A stretch of 64,000 nt of DNA from Cohnella silvisoli (GTDB lineage: Bacteria; Bacillota; Bacilli; Paenibacillales; Paenibacillaceae): NCBI RefSeq assembly GCF_021190915.1, contig NZ_JAIOAP010000017.1, positions 115,665 through 179,664 on the forward strand. The letters run 5' to 3'. Of this stretch, positions 52,575 to 61,403 are shown piece by piece (position 1 is the stretch's first letter; each line of letters opens with the position of its first letter). The notes under the pieces were generated by a model, which was not told the origin of the DNA, ran no database searches, and was given only the letters and a program-made list of their open reading frames with translations. The position numbers and the translations under genes were made by a program.

Positions 52575-52988
52575 TCAAGCATCAGGCAGAGCCTTTCTTC
52601 CAGCGAATCCGTCATCCCAACCATGATAATGGGTAACGCTCTCTTCCCCTTCTCTCCAGCAGATCAGAATTTCCTCCCCGTTTAATACTGCCGGAAAGTC
52701 GATTAACCCTGGATTAATCATCTTCAGCATCACGCCTCTGCGCTCGAAGTTATTAATCAACAGTTCTGTTTCGATCTGCATGAAATCAAGCTTGCTCTCA
52801 ATTTCAAAGAAGGGATCCTCGCCGCTTGCCGAGCGAACGGACGATTTCTCGCTCATCGTTTTTATTTTCTGCAGCTCAAGATACTGATTCTCAATCTGTC
52901 CTACCAAGGTCTGCAGTATGGCTAAATCCTCTTTTAACTGGGGCAACAGTTCATTCGCTTCGCTTGGCGTAAACAATTTTCTTTCCAC
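52575..52988 (-). CDS. DUF2203 protein
   Basis: 137 residues, soluble. The N-terminal coiled region (LFTPSEANELLPQLKEDLAIL) and C-terminal GVMLKMINPGLIDFPAVLNGEEILICWREGEESVTHYHGWDDGFAGRK match DUF2203. Function is unknown. The pair of conserved His-Trp-Asp residues (HYHGWDDG) is noteworthy. Apparently single; the small gene at 53008 is 19 bases upstream. Confidence 0.85.
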   Translation of the reverse strand: MERKLFTPSEANELLPQLKEDLAILQTLVGQIENQYLELQKIKTMSEKSSVRSASGEDPFFEIESKLDFMQIETELLINNFERRGVMLKMINPGLIDFPAVLNGEEILICWREGEESVTHYHGWDDGFAGRKALPDA

Positions 52989-53007
52989 TTCGCACCCACT
53001 CCTTACT

Positions 53008-53202
53008 CTAAATCCTTACTTCAAAGTGTACTAAATAATTCTGATTAATGCTATTTTCAATCATCCTGATCTCATGTACTCCATTTTTCTTATCTATAAC
53101 GTGATAAGTAAATCCATTTTCATACTGAATGAAACGTGCCAGTTCTTGGGCTTTATTACCCTTAATGAGCATTAAATACTCGTTCGCCCTAAAAATAGGC
53201 AT
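53008..53202 (-). CDS. Small hypothetical protein (64 aa)
   Basis: Frame overlapping the end of the membrane protein at 53189 by 14 bases, with ATG 53202 or an in-frame ATG ten codons later. Mixed alpha/beta pattern (LARFIQYENGFTYHVIDKKNGVHEIRMI ... NYLVHFEV). No known motif. The ribosome-binding site is weak, so translational coupling to the upstream gene would be needed. Confidence 0.45.
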   Translation of the reverse strand: MPIFRANEYLMLIKGNKAQELARFIQYENGFTYHVIDKKNGVHEIRMIENSINQNYLVHFEVRI

Positions 53203-53728
53203 GAATCAAAAACAGAATGGCAAAGGCTAATCCGAGACGCAAATGCCACTTCCGGTCAAGCTTGCGATAACGAAGCACACCTGCTATCGGTACGCCAATA
53301 AGTACGATGGCTGCCAATACTCCGCTTACGTTCGTAAAGTCCCATTTATAACCGTAAAGAAACGCTCCAATAGCATGCAAAACGATTAGTCCAATGGCAA
53401 CGATAGCAAGCGGCGTATGGAGTTTACGGGTCATTTTCAACAAGGCGATGACGACCTTCTTTATAGAAACCCAGTGATCCGCCCATCGTTTCCGCACGAT
53501 TACCGATAATACATAATAAGCCAATACAGCAAACAATATTAGCCTTGCGATGGAACCATAGTTCTTAAATGATTCTTTAAAGTCCCTGCTATGCAGGTCT
53601 ATCCATGCAACGTTATACATTCCCCACAATCCATATAGAACCCACACAACAGTCAGGACAATGAATAGGAAAACCCATTTACGCTCTTTGGCCGGTATCC
53701 ATAACCTCTTGTTGTTTTTCTCGTTCAT
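53189..53728 (-). CDS. Four- or five-helix membrane protein, possible haem b type
   Basis: 179 residues from ATG 53728 (GGGAG 11 bases upstream). Four or five membrane helices; the middle region KMTRKLHTPLAIVAIGLIVLHAIGAFLYG and the end LRLGLAFAILFLIHAYF place histidines inside helices, as in b-type cytochromes and the DUF4405-like group. This is suggestive only. Confidence 0.65.
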   Translation of the reverse strand: MNEKNNKRLWIPAKERKWVFLFIVLTVVWVLYGLWGMYNVAWIDLHSRDFKESFKNYGSIARLILFAVLAYYVLSVIVRKRWADHWVSIKKVVIALLKMTRKLHTPLAIVAIGLIVLHAIGAFLYGYKWDFTNVSGVLAAIVLIGVPIAGVLRYRKLDRKWHLRLGLAFAILFLIHAYF

Positions 53729-53824
53729 AGCAAGACCAGCTCCCGACAGGCATAATAAACTCAAATACACGCTGATCGGATTCTAGCATACGATTATTAA
53801 TTTCTAATGAGAGAAAATGCAGGC

Positions 53825-53850
53825 AAAGAAAAACCCGCGAATCTCGCGAG
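53825..53850 (-). terminator. Intrinsic terminator after the EamA remnant
   Basis: On the minus strand ACTCGCG-AGATT-CGCGGGT followed by TTTTCTTT. Confidence 0.7.
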
Positions 53851-53901
53851 TCATAATCTGCGCCTTTTGTTAACGGCATTAATCAATGCAAACCCGTCGG
53901 T

Positions 53902-54348
53902 TTAACCTTCCAACAGCGGCCGTTCTGAAATCCGTAAACTCGAATCGGCTTTCCCCTGCCAATTAACCAGAAAAATACCGACGCATATGAATGCTCCTCC
54001 GACATAGACGTACCAATCTACCTTCTCGCCTAGCAGCAGCCAACTCGTGAGCACGCCGAACAAGGGAACTAAGAATAAGAACGCGCTTGTCTTGGCGGGA
54101 TCCCCTTTGCTTAACAAGTAAAACCAAATCGAAAACTGGACGATCGAGCATAGGATCACAAGCCAGAGCAATACCGTCACCGATGTGCCATTAAAAGTAA
54201 AATAAGGACGTTCCGTAAACGCGCTTAAGATAAACAACGCGATTCCGCCAGCAATCGTTTGATAAGAGGCCAGTACGGTCATATCGAAAGCGGGGCCCCA
54301 TCGTTTAATGAGCAGAGTCGCTGAAGCGAAGCAAATCGCTCCCGCGAA
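53902..54348 (-). pseudogene. EamA transporter remnant (C-terminal half)
   Basis: From about 54348 (FAGAICFASATLLIKRWGPAFDMTVLASYQ) to the stop this is the second EamA repeat of a DMT exporter, about 148 codons with five membrane helices. The first half is missing. Upstream in the same frame lie codons that are only the antisense of the LysR remnant, so no proper start exists. Confidence 0.75.
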
Positions 54349-54594
54349 CGTTCGGTCACAATGGAATTCGGTACGCTCGAAGCCATTATTGGAGGCGTAT
54401 CCGCAGGGCTCGGTATATCCCTCATGCCAAGATCCATCATAAGCAAACATAAGGATGAAGGCGCGCTCCGAGTATTTGAGATGCCCGATTCGTTTAGCCG
54501 CATGAAAACCGAATTCATCACGCGCAAAGACTCTTTTGTCAGCAGTGCTTTGCAAGCTTTTATCGGAGCTTTGCCTAGCTTGCCGATTCAATAA
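54349..54594 (+). pseudogene. LysR-family regulator remnant (C-terminal end)
   Basis: Plus-strand codons from about 54355 read VTMEFGTLEAIIGGVSAGLGISLMPRSII, a standard end of the LysR effector domain, then TRKDSFVSSALQAFIGALP to the stop. Only the last ~80 of ~290 residues remain, without the DNA-binding domain. It abuts the EamA remnant at about 54350. Confidence 0.75.
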
Positions 54595-54598
54595 CAAA

Positions 54599-54633
54599 AC
54601 CTCCAAACCCACCGTATAAGCTGGATTGGAGGC
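54599..54633 (-). terminator. Intrinsic terminator of the Gfo/Idh/MocA operon
   Basis: Arms GCCTCCAA and TTGGAGG on the minus strand, followed by TTTTGTTATT. Confidence 0.7.
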
Positions 54634-54644
54634 AAATTTCTGCG

Positions 54645-55643
54645 TTACTCTTTCGATGCCAGAGCAATTTCCCGAAGCGTAAGCCGCAAAGAATCGCAGC
54701 CGTCGGTCAAGCTCGAATTAGCGATTTCGGTGCCGTTCTCTAGGCTGCTAATAAAGTAAGCCAACTCGTTGATGTATCCGCCTAGGCTGGAGATATTCCC
54801 TCCACCCGCTGCCTCGCCCGCCTCGAACGTTCTTTCGATGACCTCATGATTGTTCTCGTAGATCACGAATGATGGCGAAGACGCCGAGCTGAACACGACG
54901 GTCGCCTGCTCGAACTTAACCCGGAATGCCATTTCAAACGGGAATTGCTTAGGATAATCCCATCCGCCTTCGAGCGAGATAACGGCGTCATCGTAAGTAT
55001 ACAAAGCAAAAATGTGCGGCGTTACTCCGATACCTTTAACCGTTTCCGTCTGAATCTGCTTAGGCGTTCCAAGCAGGTATCGGACGAAATCCACATCGTG
55101 GATATGAAGATCCAACGCCGCGGTGCCGCTCTTAAGCGGGTCGTCAAGCCAGCTCTGCCATGCCCAATCCGGCTTCGGGCTGATCCGTTTGAATACGCCG
55201 GACACGATCCGCCCGTATTGCCCCGAATCGGCGATCTGCTTAAGCTCCATATATTCCGGCCAGAAACGAATGCAATGTCCGACCATCACCCTCGCCGAAG
55301 TTTCCTGCTGCACTTGCAGAAGTTCATCCGCTTCTTCCCCGGTAAGGCATACCGGTTTTTCGATAAAGACGTCATAGCCCTTGCGCATCGCCTGTATGGC
55401 AATGTCCTTGTGCAGGAACGTCGGAAGGCAAATATCGACTGCCGTGACGTCTGCATTCATGATAAGATCTGACGCGGAAGAGTACGCCTGAGCGCCGAAT
55501 TTCTTCGCGAGCTCCGTTGCTTTATTGATATCGGCGTCCGCTACGGCGGTAACGCGGAAATTATGTTTGCCCAGAAGCGCTTCATAACAAGCGGCGTGCA
55601 TCCCGCCCATAAATCCGGTACCGATCAGTCCGATTTTAATCAT
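54645..55643 (-). CDS. Gfo/Idh/MocA-family sugar/inositol oxidoreductase
   Basis: 332 residues. NAD(P) loop GLIGTGFMGGMHA, the family EKP motif (DVFIEKPVCLTGEEADELL), and a C-terminal substrate domain with DLHIHDVDFVRYLLG. Substrates are sugars or inositols; the specific one is unknown. It overlaps the upstream TIM-barrel gene by 4 bases, so oxidoreductase and isomerase act in one route. Confidence 0.9.
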   Translation of the reverse strand: MIKIGLIGTGFMGGMHAACYEALLGKHNFRVTAVADADINKATELAKKFGAQAYSSASDLIMNADVTAVDICLPTFLHKDIAIQAMRKGYDVFIEKPVCLTGEEADELLQVQQETSARVMVGHCIRFWPEYMELKQIADSGQYGRIVSGVFKRISPKPDWAWQSWLDDPLKSGTAALDLHIHDVDFVRYLLGTPKQIQTETVKGIGVTPHIFALYTYDDAVISLEGGWDYPKQFPFEMAFRVKFEQATVVFSSASSPSFVIYENNHEVIERTFEAGEAAGGGNISSLGGYINELAYFISSLENGTEIANSSLTDGCDSLRLTLREIALASKE

Positions 55644-56494
55644 GCGTTTGCTTCACTCCTGCCTAAAATAATATCCATTGATTTCGAGGTATTATAGATG
55701 ATTTGATCCGGATGATGGCGGTAAGGCGGAATCATCTCCGCAATGCAATAATTGGCATAGCCGATTTGACCGAGCTCTTTCACGACAGCGGGGTAATCGA
55801 CGTCGCCTGCCAGCAGGTCGACAAAACCGGTTAGCCCTGCCGTATTCCGGCGGTAATCCTTGAAGTGAACCTTCTTGATTCTGCGGTTCAAAGAACGGAT
55901 CCAATGCTCGGGATAGCCGTTCAGCACCGTATTGCCAATATCCAGGTAGGAGCCAACATAATCGGAACCTACCTCATCCAGAAACCGTTTCATCTCAAGC
56001 GGAGACAACAGAAACTTATTCCATACGTTTTCCACCGCAATTGCGACCTTGTGTGCTTCCGCCAAGGCGGAAAGCTTAACGAGCGACTCAAGCGCGTTAT
56101 GATAGGCAACCTCATAGTCCGTTACTTCCGCATCGGGGATGAAGTCCACGCCGACGGCTCCGGGAACGACCAAGACGGCGTCAACGCCTAGGATTTCGGC
56201 GGTTTCAAGCTGCTTCTTAACGATGTCCTCCGCTTTGCCGCGAATATCCGCTTTCGCGTTCGTCAGCCCGTATGTCCATCCAAGCCCGGAAGCGAGCCCG
56301 GCGATCTCGATACCGATATCGTCCGCTTCCCGTTTAACGGACAATATATCCTTATCTAACGATGCCAGGCTTAACGGTCCGTTCTCGGCAAGCTCAAGCT
56401 CGATTCCGTCAAAGCCGGCTTGTTTCGACAATTTCAAACAATCGCTCAATGTTTTCCCTGGCGCGAAAGACCATATATTAATCCCTTTTTTCAA
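55640..56494 (-). CDS. Sugar phosphate isomerase/epimerase (AP-endonuclease-2 TIM barrel)
   Basis: 284 residues. The xylose-isomerase-like TIM barrel has metal-binding acidic residues (GIELELAENG; AVENVWNKFLLSPLEMKRFLDEV; GSYLDIGNTV; KVHFKDY). Typical of sugar epimerases that partner Gfo/Idh/MocA enzymes. ATG with no tight upstream gene; the AraC gene is 195 bases upstream. Confidence 0.88.
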   Translation of the reverse strand: MKKGINIWSFAPGKTLSDCLKLSKQAGFDGIELELAENGPLSLASLDKDILSVKREADDIGIEIAGLASGLGWTYGLTNAKADIRGKAEDIVKKQLETAEILGVDAVLVVPGAVGVDFIPDAEVTDYEVAYHNALESLVKLSALAEAHKVAIAVENVWNKFLLSPLEMKRFLDEVGSDYVGSYLDIGNTVLNGYPEHWIRSLNRRIKKVHFKDYRRNTAGLTGFVDLLAGDVDYPAVVKELGQIGYANYCIAEMIPPYRHHPDQIIYNTSKSMDIILGRSEANA

Positions 56495-56612
56495 TGTCCA
56501 TGTTCCTTTCCATAAGGTAGTTGGTTGGTTTTACTGACTTAATCATAAGTGGAAGCGAATACAATTGATTTAACAGAAATCTCGGAATGTTTATCATTTT
56601 TGTCCAATAGCA

Positions 56613-56655
56613 AAAAAGCCGCACCGAAAGTCAGATGACTTCAGTGGCAGCTTAA
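56613..56655 (-). terminator. Intrinsic terminator of the AraC gene
   Basis: An imperfect GC-containing stem around GCTGCCACTGAAGTCATC ... GGTGCGGC on the minus strand ends in six T. Promoter elements of the isomerase gene lie further left. Confidence 0.7.
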
Positions 56656-56688
56656 TTAAATTGTGGACCGCGCTTTGTAAAACGATGG

Positions 56689-57603
56689 CTATGTCTGTAA
56701 TCTTGCCTGGACGGATTTGGCATACTCCGAAGGGGTCATATCGATAACGCTTTTGAAATGCCTTGAGAACGTATGGATGCTGCTATAGCTCAGAAGGTCG
56801 GAAATTTCGGTGAAGTTGAGCGTTTGCTCGCGGATCATCATTTTCGCTTGTTCGATTTTCAACGTTTTATAGTAACGAATGACGCTCATCCCTACCTTTT
56901 CCTTAAATAAGGTCACAAGGTGGGTTTGGCTAATATTGAGATGACTGCTGATTTCGTCTAAAGTCAAGTTGGCGTAAACGTGGTCCTGCATATACTTGAT
57001 CGTCCTTCTGACAATTTCATCCTCGCTGCGTTCTTTTGCCGTTGAGGAAAGACGGTTAACCTGCGACAATTCGTTGCGCCGGGTTGCAAGGCTTATAAGC
57101 ATAAGCTCCAAGTGGGTCTTGAGCATCTGTTCGGAGCCGAATGGCGCATCGTCCCGCAGCACCAAATCGTGCTTGCCCGGGTCGTCATAAGGCGGAAGAT
57201 AGGCGGCTCTGCCGTACTTCACGCAGTTGGCCATCAGATTTCTCTCATAATCCTCCAGGAAGAATATCTTGTTCTCAAACCGGGACATCTCCACGGAATA
57301 ACAAGTAAATGAAATTACAATGACGTTGGAAGCGATTTTGCGGTTCGCCCATACGCTGTGGAACTCGTTCGGCTTATGGAAAATCATATCTCCCTGCTTC
57401 AGCTTATAGCCGGAAGTGTTCGCCATAACCTCGACTTCGCCTTTATCCACGTACAGAAGCTCCCAGAAATCGTGCTTTTCGCCATCGAAAATAAAATCTT
57501 TTGCAAATTCGAAATAATGAAGTGAAATCAGATGCTTGATGTCGTAGACAAGGGAAAGCGGTCTCTTATGGAACCACTTCTCATCATGTTTAACCATCTC
57601 CAT
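56689..57603 (-). CDS. AraC-family regulator with cupin sensor domain
   Basis: 304 residues. N-terminal cupin half (HDFWELLYVDKGEVEVMANTSGYKLKQGDMIFHKPNEFHSVWAN), then C-terminal AraC helices (YANLTLDEISSHLNISQTHLVTLFKEKVGMSVIRYYKTLKIEQAKMMI ... SSIHTFSRHFKSVIDMTPSEYAKS). A sugar-responsive activator of the isomerase/oxidoreductase genes downstream is likely. Confidence 0.9.
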   Translation of the reverse strand: MEMVKHDEKWFHKRPLSLVYDIKHLISLHYFEFAKDFIFDGEKHDFWELLYVDKGEVEVMANTSGYKLKQGDMIFHKPNEFHSVWANRKIASNVIVISFTCYSVEMSRFENKIFFLEDYERNLMANCVKYGRAAYLPPYDDPGKHDLVLRDDAPFGSEQMLKTHLELMLISLATRRNELSQVNRLSSTAKERSEDEIVRRTIKYMQDHVYANLTLDEISSHLNISQTHLVTLFKEKVGMSVIRYYKTLKIEQAKMMIREQTLNFTEISDLLSYSSIHTFSRHFKSVIDMTPSEYAKSVQARLQT

Positions 57604-57695
57604 GCTTCACTCCCTGAAGGCTTATCCTGCATATTATTGTAGTTCGATTCTAGCACACTCCTCAACGTACACCAATCTATTTACAAACGTCAAAA

Positions 57696-57730
57696 AAGCT
57701 GACAATCGCTGAATCGCGACTGACAGCTTC
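57696..57730 (-). terminator. Intrinsic terminator of the azoreductase gene
   Basis: On the minus strand AGCTGTCAGTCGCGATT and AATCGCTGATTG-type arms with a T run (TTTTTT). Confidence 0.75.
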
Positions 57731-57744
57731 TTTGCTTAATATTC

Positions 57745-58371
57745 TTAGAACCCTGCGGCAGCCTTCTCCGCATTCGCAATCCCTTGGGCTACGATGGCTT
57801 CCGCTTGATCGGGAAGTTGGGCATGGCCTTCGACAATAACATTCTCGAAGTTAGTAACGCCGAAGAACGACATGATGTTTCTAACATAGTTAAAGGACAT
57901 TTCCGCAGCAGCGGCTGGACCTTCGGAATAGATGCCGCCTCTTGCGTTCAACAGAGCGACCTTCTTGTCGGGAATTAATCCAACCGGGCCTTCTGCCGTA
58001 TAGCTGAACGTCTTGCCTGCTTGATTGATATAGTCGATGTATGTGTGCAGTACGGCAGGAATCGTAAAATTCCAAAGCGGGAAAGCGAACACGACTTTAT
58101 CTGCAGCAAGGAATTGGTCGACATACTTGCCAGACACTTCAACGGCTGCTTGCTCTTCAGGCGTAAGATCGTAGCCGCGAGCGGCTTTGAAGTTACCGTT
58201 GATCATATCTGCATTCAAGTACGGCAATGTTTCCTTGAACAGATCTAGCTCAATGATCGTATCTTCGGGATGATTCCTTTTGTAGCTATCCAAGAACGCT
58301 TGATACAATTTCACGCTAACTGCCTGTTCGATCGCGCGGTCGTTTGCTTTAACGAATAATACAGTACTCAT
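57745..58371 (-). CDS. azoR: FMN-dependent NADH-azoreductase
   Basis: 208 residues, flavodoxin fold. FMN contacts: VFAFPLWNFTIPAVLHTYIDYINQAGKTFSYTAEGPVGLI and ALLNARGGIYSEGP near residue 140. This is the AzoR/acyl-carrier-protein phosphodiesterase family. It reduces azo dyes and quinones with NADH, cytosolic. Start has GGAGGG upstream. Confidence 0.93.
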   Translation of the reverse strand: MSTVLFVKANDRAIEQAVSVKLYQAFLDSYKRNHPEDTIIELDLFKETLPYLNADMINGNFKAARGYDLTPEEQAAVEVSGKYVDQFLAADKVVFAFPLWNFTIPAVLHTYIDYINQAGKTFSYTAEGPVGLIPDKKVALLNARGGIYSEGPAAAAEMSFNYVRNIMSFFGVTNFENVIVEGHAQLPDQAEAIVAQGIANAEKAAAGF

Positions 58372-58480
58372 CTTATATTTCCCTCCGTATGTTTAGTCTT
58401 TTAGTAACTTAAAGTAACTATCTATAATATATAGCGTTTATCATTCGCTAACATCGGCAATTAGGCTGAAATCTGCGCAC

Positions 58481-58500
58481 AAAAAAACCGCCGTAGGCGG
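58481..58500 (-). terminator. Intrinsic terminator of the two-component operon
   Basis: CCGCC-TAC-GGCGG followed by seven T on the minus strand. Confidence 0.85.
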
Positions 58501-58543
58501 AGGACTAGTCTTAAGACTTTAGACGTAGAACCCGTTAAGCGGT

Positions 58544-59212
58544 TCATTCTGCCGAGTTGAAAAGTTGGACCGCAAATAGCGCCGCCTGCGTTCTGTCGTG
58601 CAAATTCAGCTTGCTTAAGATGCTGCTCACGTGCGATTTTACCGTTTTCTCGGCGACGACCAGGATGTTGGCGATTTCTTTGTTGCTTAACCCTTTGGTG
58701 ATCTGCTCCAGAACTTCCAATTCCCTCGGAGTAAGCGACTCAATCGAATCTTGGCTGGAAAGGTTTCTCGCTTCCGCCGACGGCAATTGTGGAATTAGTT
58801 GGGATAGTAGCGCGTTTGAGATGTCCGGATGCAGCTGAACGTTACCCTTATATGCGCTACGGATCGCTTCGGCCAATTGGTCCGGCCCGACTTCCTTCAG
58901 CATATAACCGATAGCTCCCGTCTGCAAAGCGGGCACGACGTGGCTCCGATCCGAGAAACTCGTCAACACGAGAACCTTAATGTGCGGATTCTGCTCGGCG
59001 ATCTGAGTACTCGCTTCAATGCCGTCCATGACCGGCATATTCAAATCCATCAACACGACGTCAGGCTGCAACTTGTCCGCCATCTCTACCGCTTCTTTGC
59101 CGTTATGGGCTTCCCCTACGAGCTCGAAATCGGTCTGCATGCTTAGGAAGAACGATATGCCCTTGAGCACGATTTCATGGTCGTCCGCCAACAAGATTTT
59201 AATTTTTTTCAC
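58544..59212 (-). CDS. NarL/LuxR-family response regulator (LiaR-like)
   Basis: 222 residues. Receiver domain with phospho-Asp in DVVLMDLNMPVMDG and Lys in IGYMLKEV; LuxR helix-turn-helix LTPRELEVLEQITKGLSNKEIANILVVAEKTVKSHVSSILSKL. Overlaps the kinase gene by 4 bases. Cell-envelope or redox stress is a plausible input. Confidence 0.92.
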   Translation of the reverse strand: MKKIKILLADDHEIVLKGISFFLSMQTDFELVGEAHNGKEAVEMADKLQPDVVLMDLNMPVMDGIEASTQIAEQNPHIKVLVLTSFSDRSHVVPALQTGAIGYMLKEVGPDQLAEAIRSAYKGNVQLHPDISNALLSQLIPQLPSAEARNLSSQDSIESLTPRELEVLEQITKGLSNKEIANILVVAEKTVKSHVSSILSKLNLHDRTQAALFAVQLFNSAE

Positions 59213-60876
59213 GGCTGTTGCTCCTTCTCCTCACTGCACTTCTCCACTATGACGGCTATAGGAATTGTCACTTTAATTACGGTAGAGTTTCCGTTGCCGC
59301 TCGAAATCGACAATTCGCCGCCAAGCGCTTCCGCCCTCTCCCGCATCGACGTCAATCCCATCGTTAGTTTCCCTGAGATCTTGTCAGTCGCAAAGCCGTT
59401 TCCACGATCGATAATTTCCAAGCTGGCACCCGTATCCGACTTCACCAGACGAATATGAGCCACATTCGTGCCCGAATGTTTCTTCACATTATTCAACGCT
59501 TCCTGCCCGATTCGCCAGAATGCTTCTTCTATCGCGCGCGGCAAATCCTTAACACCCTCCGCCAGTTCGTATATCGTCAAATCCATCGCTTGCCCGTAAT
59601 GCTTTAGCGCCGGCAGCAAGCCATTTTCCAAGCCTGCGGGATGAAGCTGCCAGATCAGCGACCGCATTTCCTTCAACACTTCCTGCGAGATATGGCTGAT
59701 TTCCTGAAGGGAACGTTGGACGACGGGCTCGTTGCCCGCCAATACGGTTTCCGCTCCCTTAGCCAGAAAAGACAAGGAAAATATTTTCTGGATAACCGAA
59801 TCGTGCAAATCACGTGCAACGCGATTTCTTTCTTCCATAAGGGCAAGCTCGCTGCGCTGCTCGTAAATACGCAAGTTTTCAACGCAAAGCGTAAAATGAT
59901 CTCCGAGCGAGTACATGAAATCTTCGTGGTAATGTTCAAATTGAATATTGCTGGGACTGCTGATGAATAACACACCGATCGGATGGCTCCGTATTCGCAG
60001 CGGTATGGCCGCCGCAGACCCATAGGGGGGAATTCCAATCGACGTTAGGGACGCACAGGAATCTACTCCATGATAAGTATCGATGATAATGCGATTGTCG
60101 CGATAAGCCGTTCTGACCGGGCCCGCCTGATCAATGTCGAGCGATTGCCACTTCCCGTCTAAACGTTTATCCGTATAATGAGCGCGTAAAGACAGTTCGT
60201 GCTGTTCGTACATGAACAATGAGACATGAGGCCATTCGAATGTATCCCCGATAATTCTTACAGCCTTTAAGGGCAGTTGATTAATGTCTTGGATGGAATT
60301 AATCCGCTGGATGACGTCACCCAGCTTGGCATAAAGAATCGCATTCTGTTCTTGTGCCTGATAGAGGCGAATCCGTTTAAGCGCCGTTCCAATCTGGATA
60401 GCGACTGCCTGCAACAGAGCCATCTCATCCTCGGAAAAATGTCCCTTGCCCTGCGTCGCGACGTTCAGCAATCCGAAGCGATCCTTCCCCGCATTAAGAG
60501 GAACAGTCGCATGGTGTGTAATGCCCTCGGTATCGCCAAGCTTGTGCTTGACAGCATTAGCAATACGTTTGCACTCCATAATATTGACTGCATGTTCGAG
60601 TTTATTATGCTGGTAGCTTTCAATACATGAGCAATCCTTTCCGCACATAAGTTCATTATTGTCTGCGGAAAGCGCTGGAGGAAGATTCTGAGCAGCAACG
60701 CATAGGTTGCCCGCGCAGTCGTCCATTATGAAAATCCAACCGGCCGTAAACCCCGACACCTGAAGAAGCTTGACTAATACATCGTTCAGCATCGTATCTC
60801 GTTCATTAGTCGAGTTCAGCATCTCGGCTATTTCCTTGAGCGCCAGCAATTCGTTCGCGCGAATTTCTCGGGACAT
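59209..60876 (-). CDS. GAF-domain sensor histidine kinase (NreB/LiaS type)
   Basis: 555 residues from ATG 60876 (GAGGAGGGG 5 bases upstream). No membrane helices. Two GAF-like domains (with Cys residues in GKDCSCIES and NIMECKRIAN, possible redox or haem ligands) precede the HisKA_3 motif MEERNRVARDLHDSVIQKIFSLS (catalytic His) and an HATPase (EALNNVKKHSGT). Cytosolic signal, partner of the overlapping regulator. Confidence 0.92.
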   Translation of the reverse strand: MSREIRANELLALKEIAEMLNSTNERDTMLNDVLVKLLQVSGFTAGWIFIMDDCAGNLCVAAQNLPPALSADNNELMCGKDCSCIESYQHNKLEHAVNIMECKRIANAVKHKLGDTEGITHHATVPLNAGKDRFGLLNVATQGKGHFSEDEMALLQAVAIQIGTALKRIRLYQAQEQNAILYAKLGDVIQRINSIQDINQLPLKAVRIIGDTFEWPHVSLFMYEQHELSLRAHYTDKRLDGKWQSLDIDQAGPVRTAYRDNRIIIDTYHGVDSCASLTSIGIPPYGSAAAIPLRIRSHPIGVLFISSPSNIQFEHYHEDFMYSLGDHFTLCVENLRIYEQRSELALMEERNRVARDLHDSVIQKIFSLSFLAKGAETVLAGNEPVVQRSLQEISHISQEVLKEMRSLIWQLHPAGLENGLLPALKHYGQAMDLTIYELAEGVKDLPRAIEEAFWRIGQEALNNVKKHSGTNVAHIRLVKSDTGASLEIIDRGNGFATDKISGKLTMGLTSMRERAEALGGELSISSGNGNSTVIKVTIPIAVIVEKCSEEKEQQP

Positions 60877-60901
60877 CCACACCCCTCCTCTATATAAATT
60901 G

Positions 60902-61300
60902 TTATTCGTCTATCTTAGCTTGGGAAGCGGGAAGCTCCGAGAAACATTCTTCCCAGGATAAACAACTGCAGCCAAGGCTCTTGGCCAGCAACGATTTCAT
61001 TTTCATCATGTGATTAATATTTTCCTCCAGCTCCGCTTGTTTTTGAAGAGCCATCACTCTCCATCTCTCCGACGGTGAAACGTTGGAGTCGAAGCCGTCC
61101 AGCAGCTGCTTGATTTCATGGATTTGAAAGCCTGCGCTTTGCGCTAACTTAATCGTTTCGATTCGACCTATGATAGGAGAAGAGTAAGTTCTTCTGCCAT
61201 TAACTCTTTGAGGCGCGGGAATAAGCCCGATTTGTTCATAATAGCGAAGCGCAGAGGTCGCAATTCCGCTTTTCTCGGCAACTTCACCGATTGTCATCAT
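60902..61300 (-). CDS. MerR-family regulator divergent from arsB
   Basis: 132 residues. MerR helix (MMTIGEVAEKSGIATSALRYYEQIGLIPAPQRVNGRRTYSSPIIGRIETIKLAQSAGFQIHEIKQLLDGF), a dimerisation helix, and near residues 112-120 a Cys cluster (GCSCLSWEECF), like the sensor cysteines of SoxR or metal-sensing MerR proteins. It starts 103 bases from arsB on the opposite strand; the promoter between them has MerR geometry. An ArsR would be the usual ars regulator, so this is unusual. Confidence 0.88.
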   Translation of the reverse strand: MMTIGEVAEKSGIATSALRYYEQIGLIPAPQRVNGRRTYSSPIIGRIETIKLAQSAGFQIHEIKQLLDGFDSNVSPSERWRVMALQKQAELEENINHMMKMKSLLAKSLGCSCLSWEECFSELPASQAKIDE

Positions 61301-61316
61301 AAATTGAACCTCCCTA

Positions 61317-61347
61317 TTGACTTAAAGTTAGCTTGAAGTTGTAATGT
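61317..61347 (+). promoter_or_regulatory. MerR-type arsB promoter with long spacer
   Basis: -35 TTGACT (61317-61322), a 19-base spacer and -10 TAATGT (61342-61347). The dyad ACTTAAAGTTAGCTTGAAGT (61320-61339; 8 of 10 pairs symmetric) lies in the spacer. MerR proteins activate promoters of this geometry by DNA distortion. Confidence 0.75.
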
Positions 61348-61403
61348 ACAAAGTATATCGAACAAAATAAACACTGACAACAAGGAGGATCAAGGAATTC
61401 ATT

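Noticed and set aside
53902..54612. Reading the whole 236-codon minus frame as one EamA protein
   Set aside because: Its first ~88 codons are antisense to LysR-coding sequence; only the second half is EamA.
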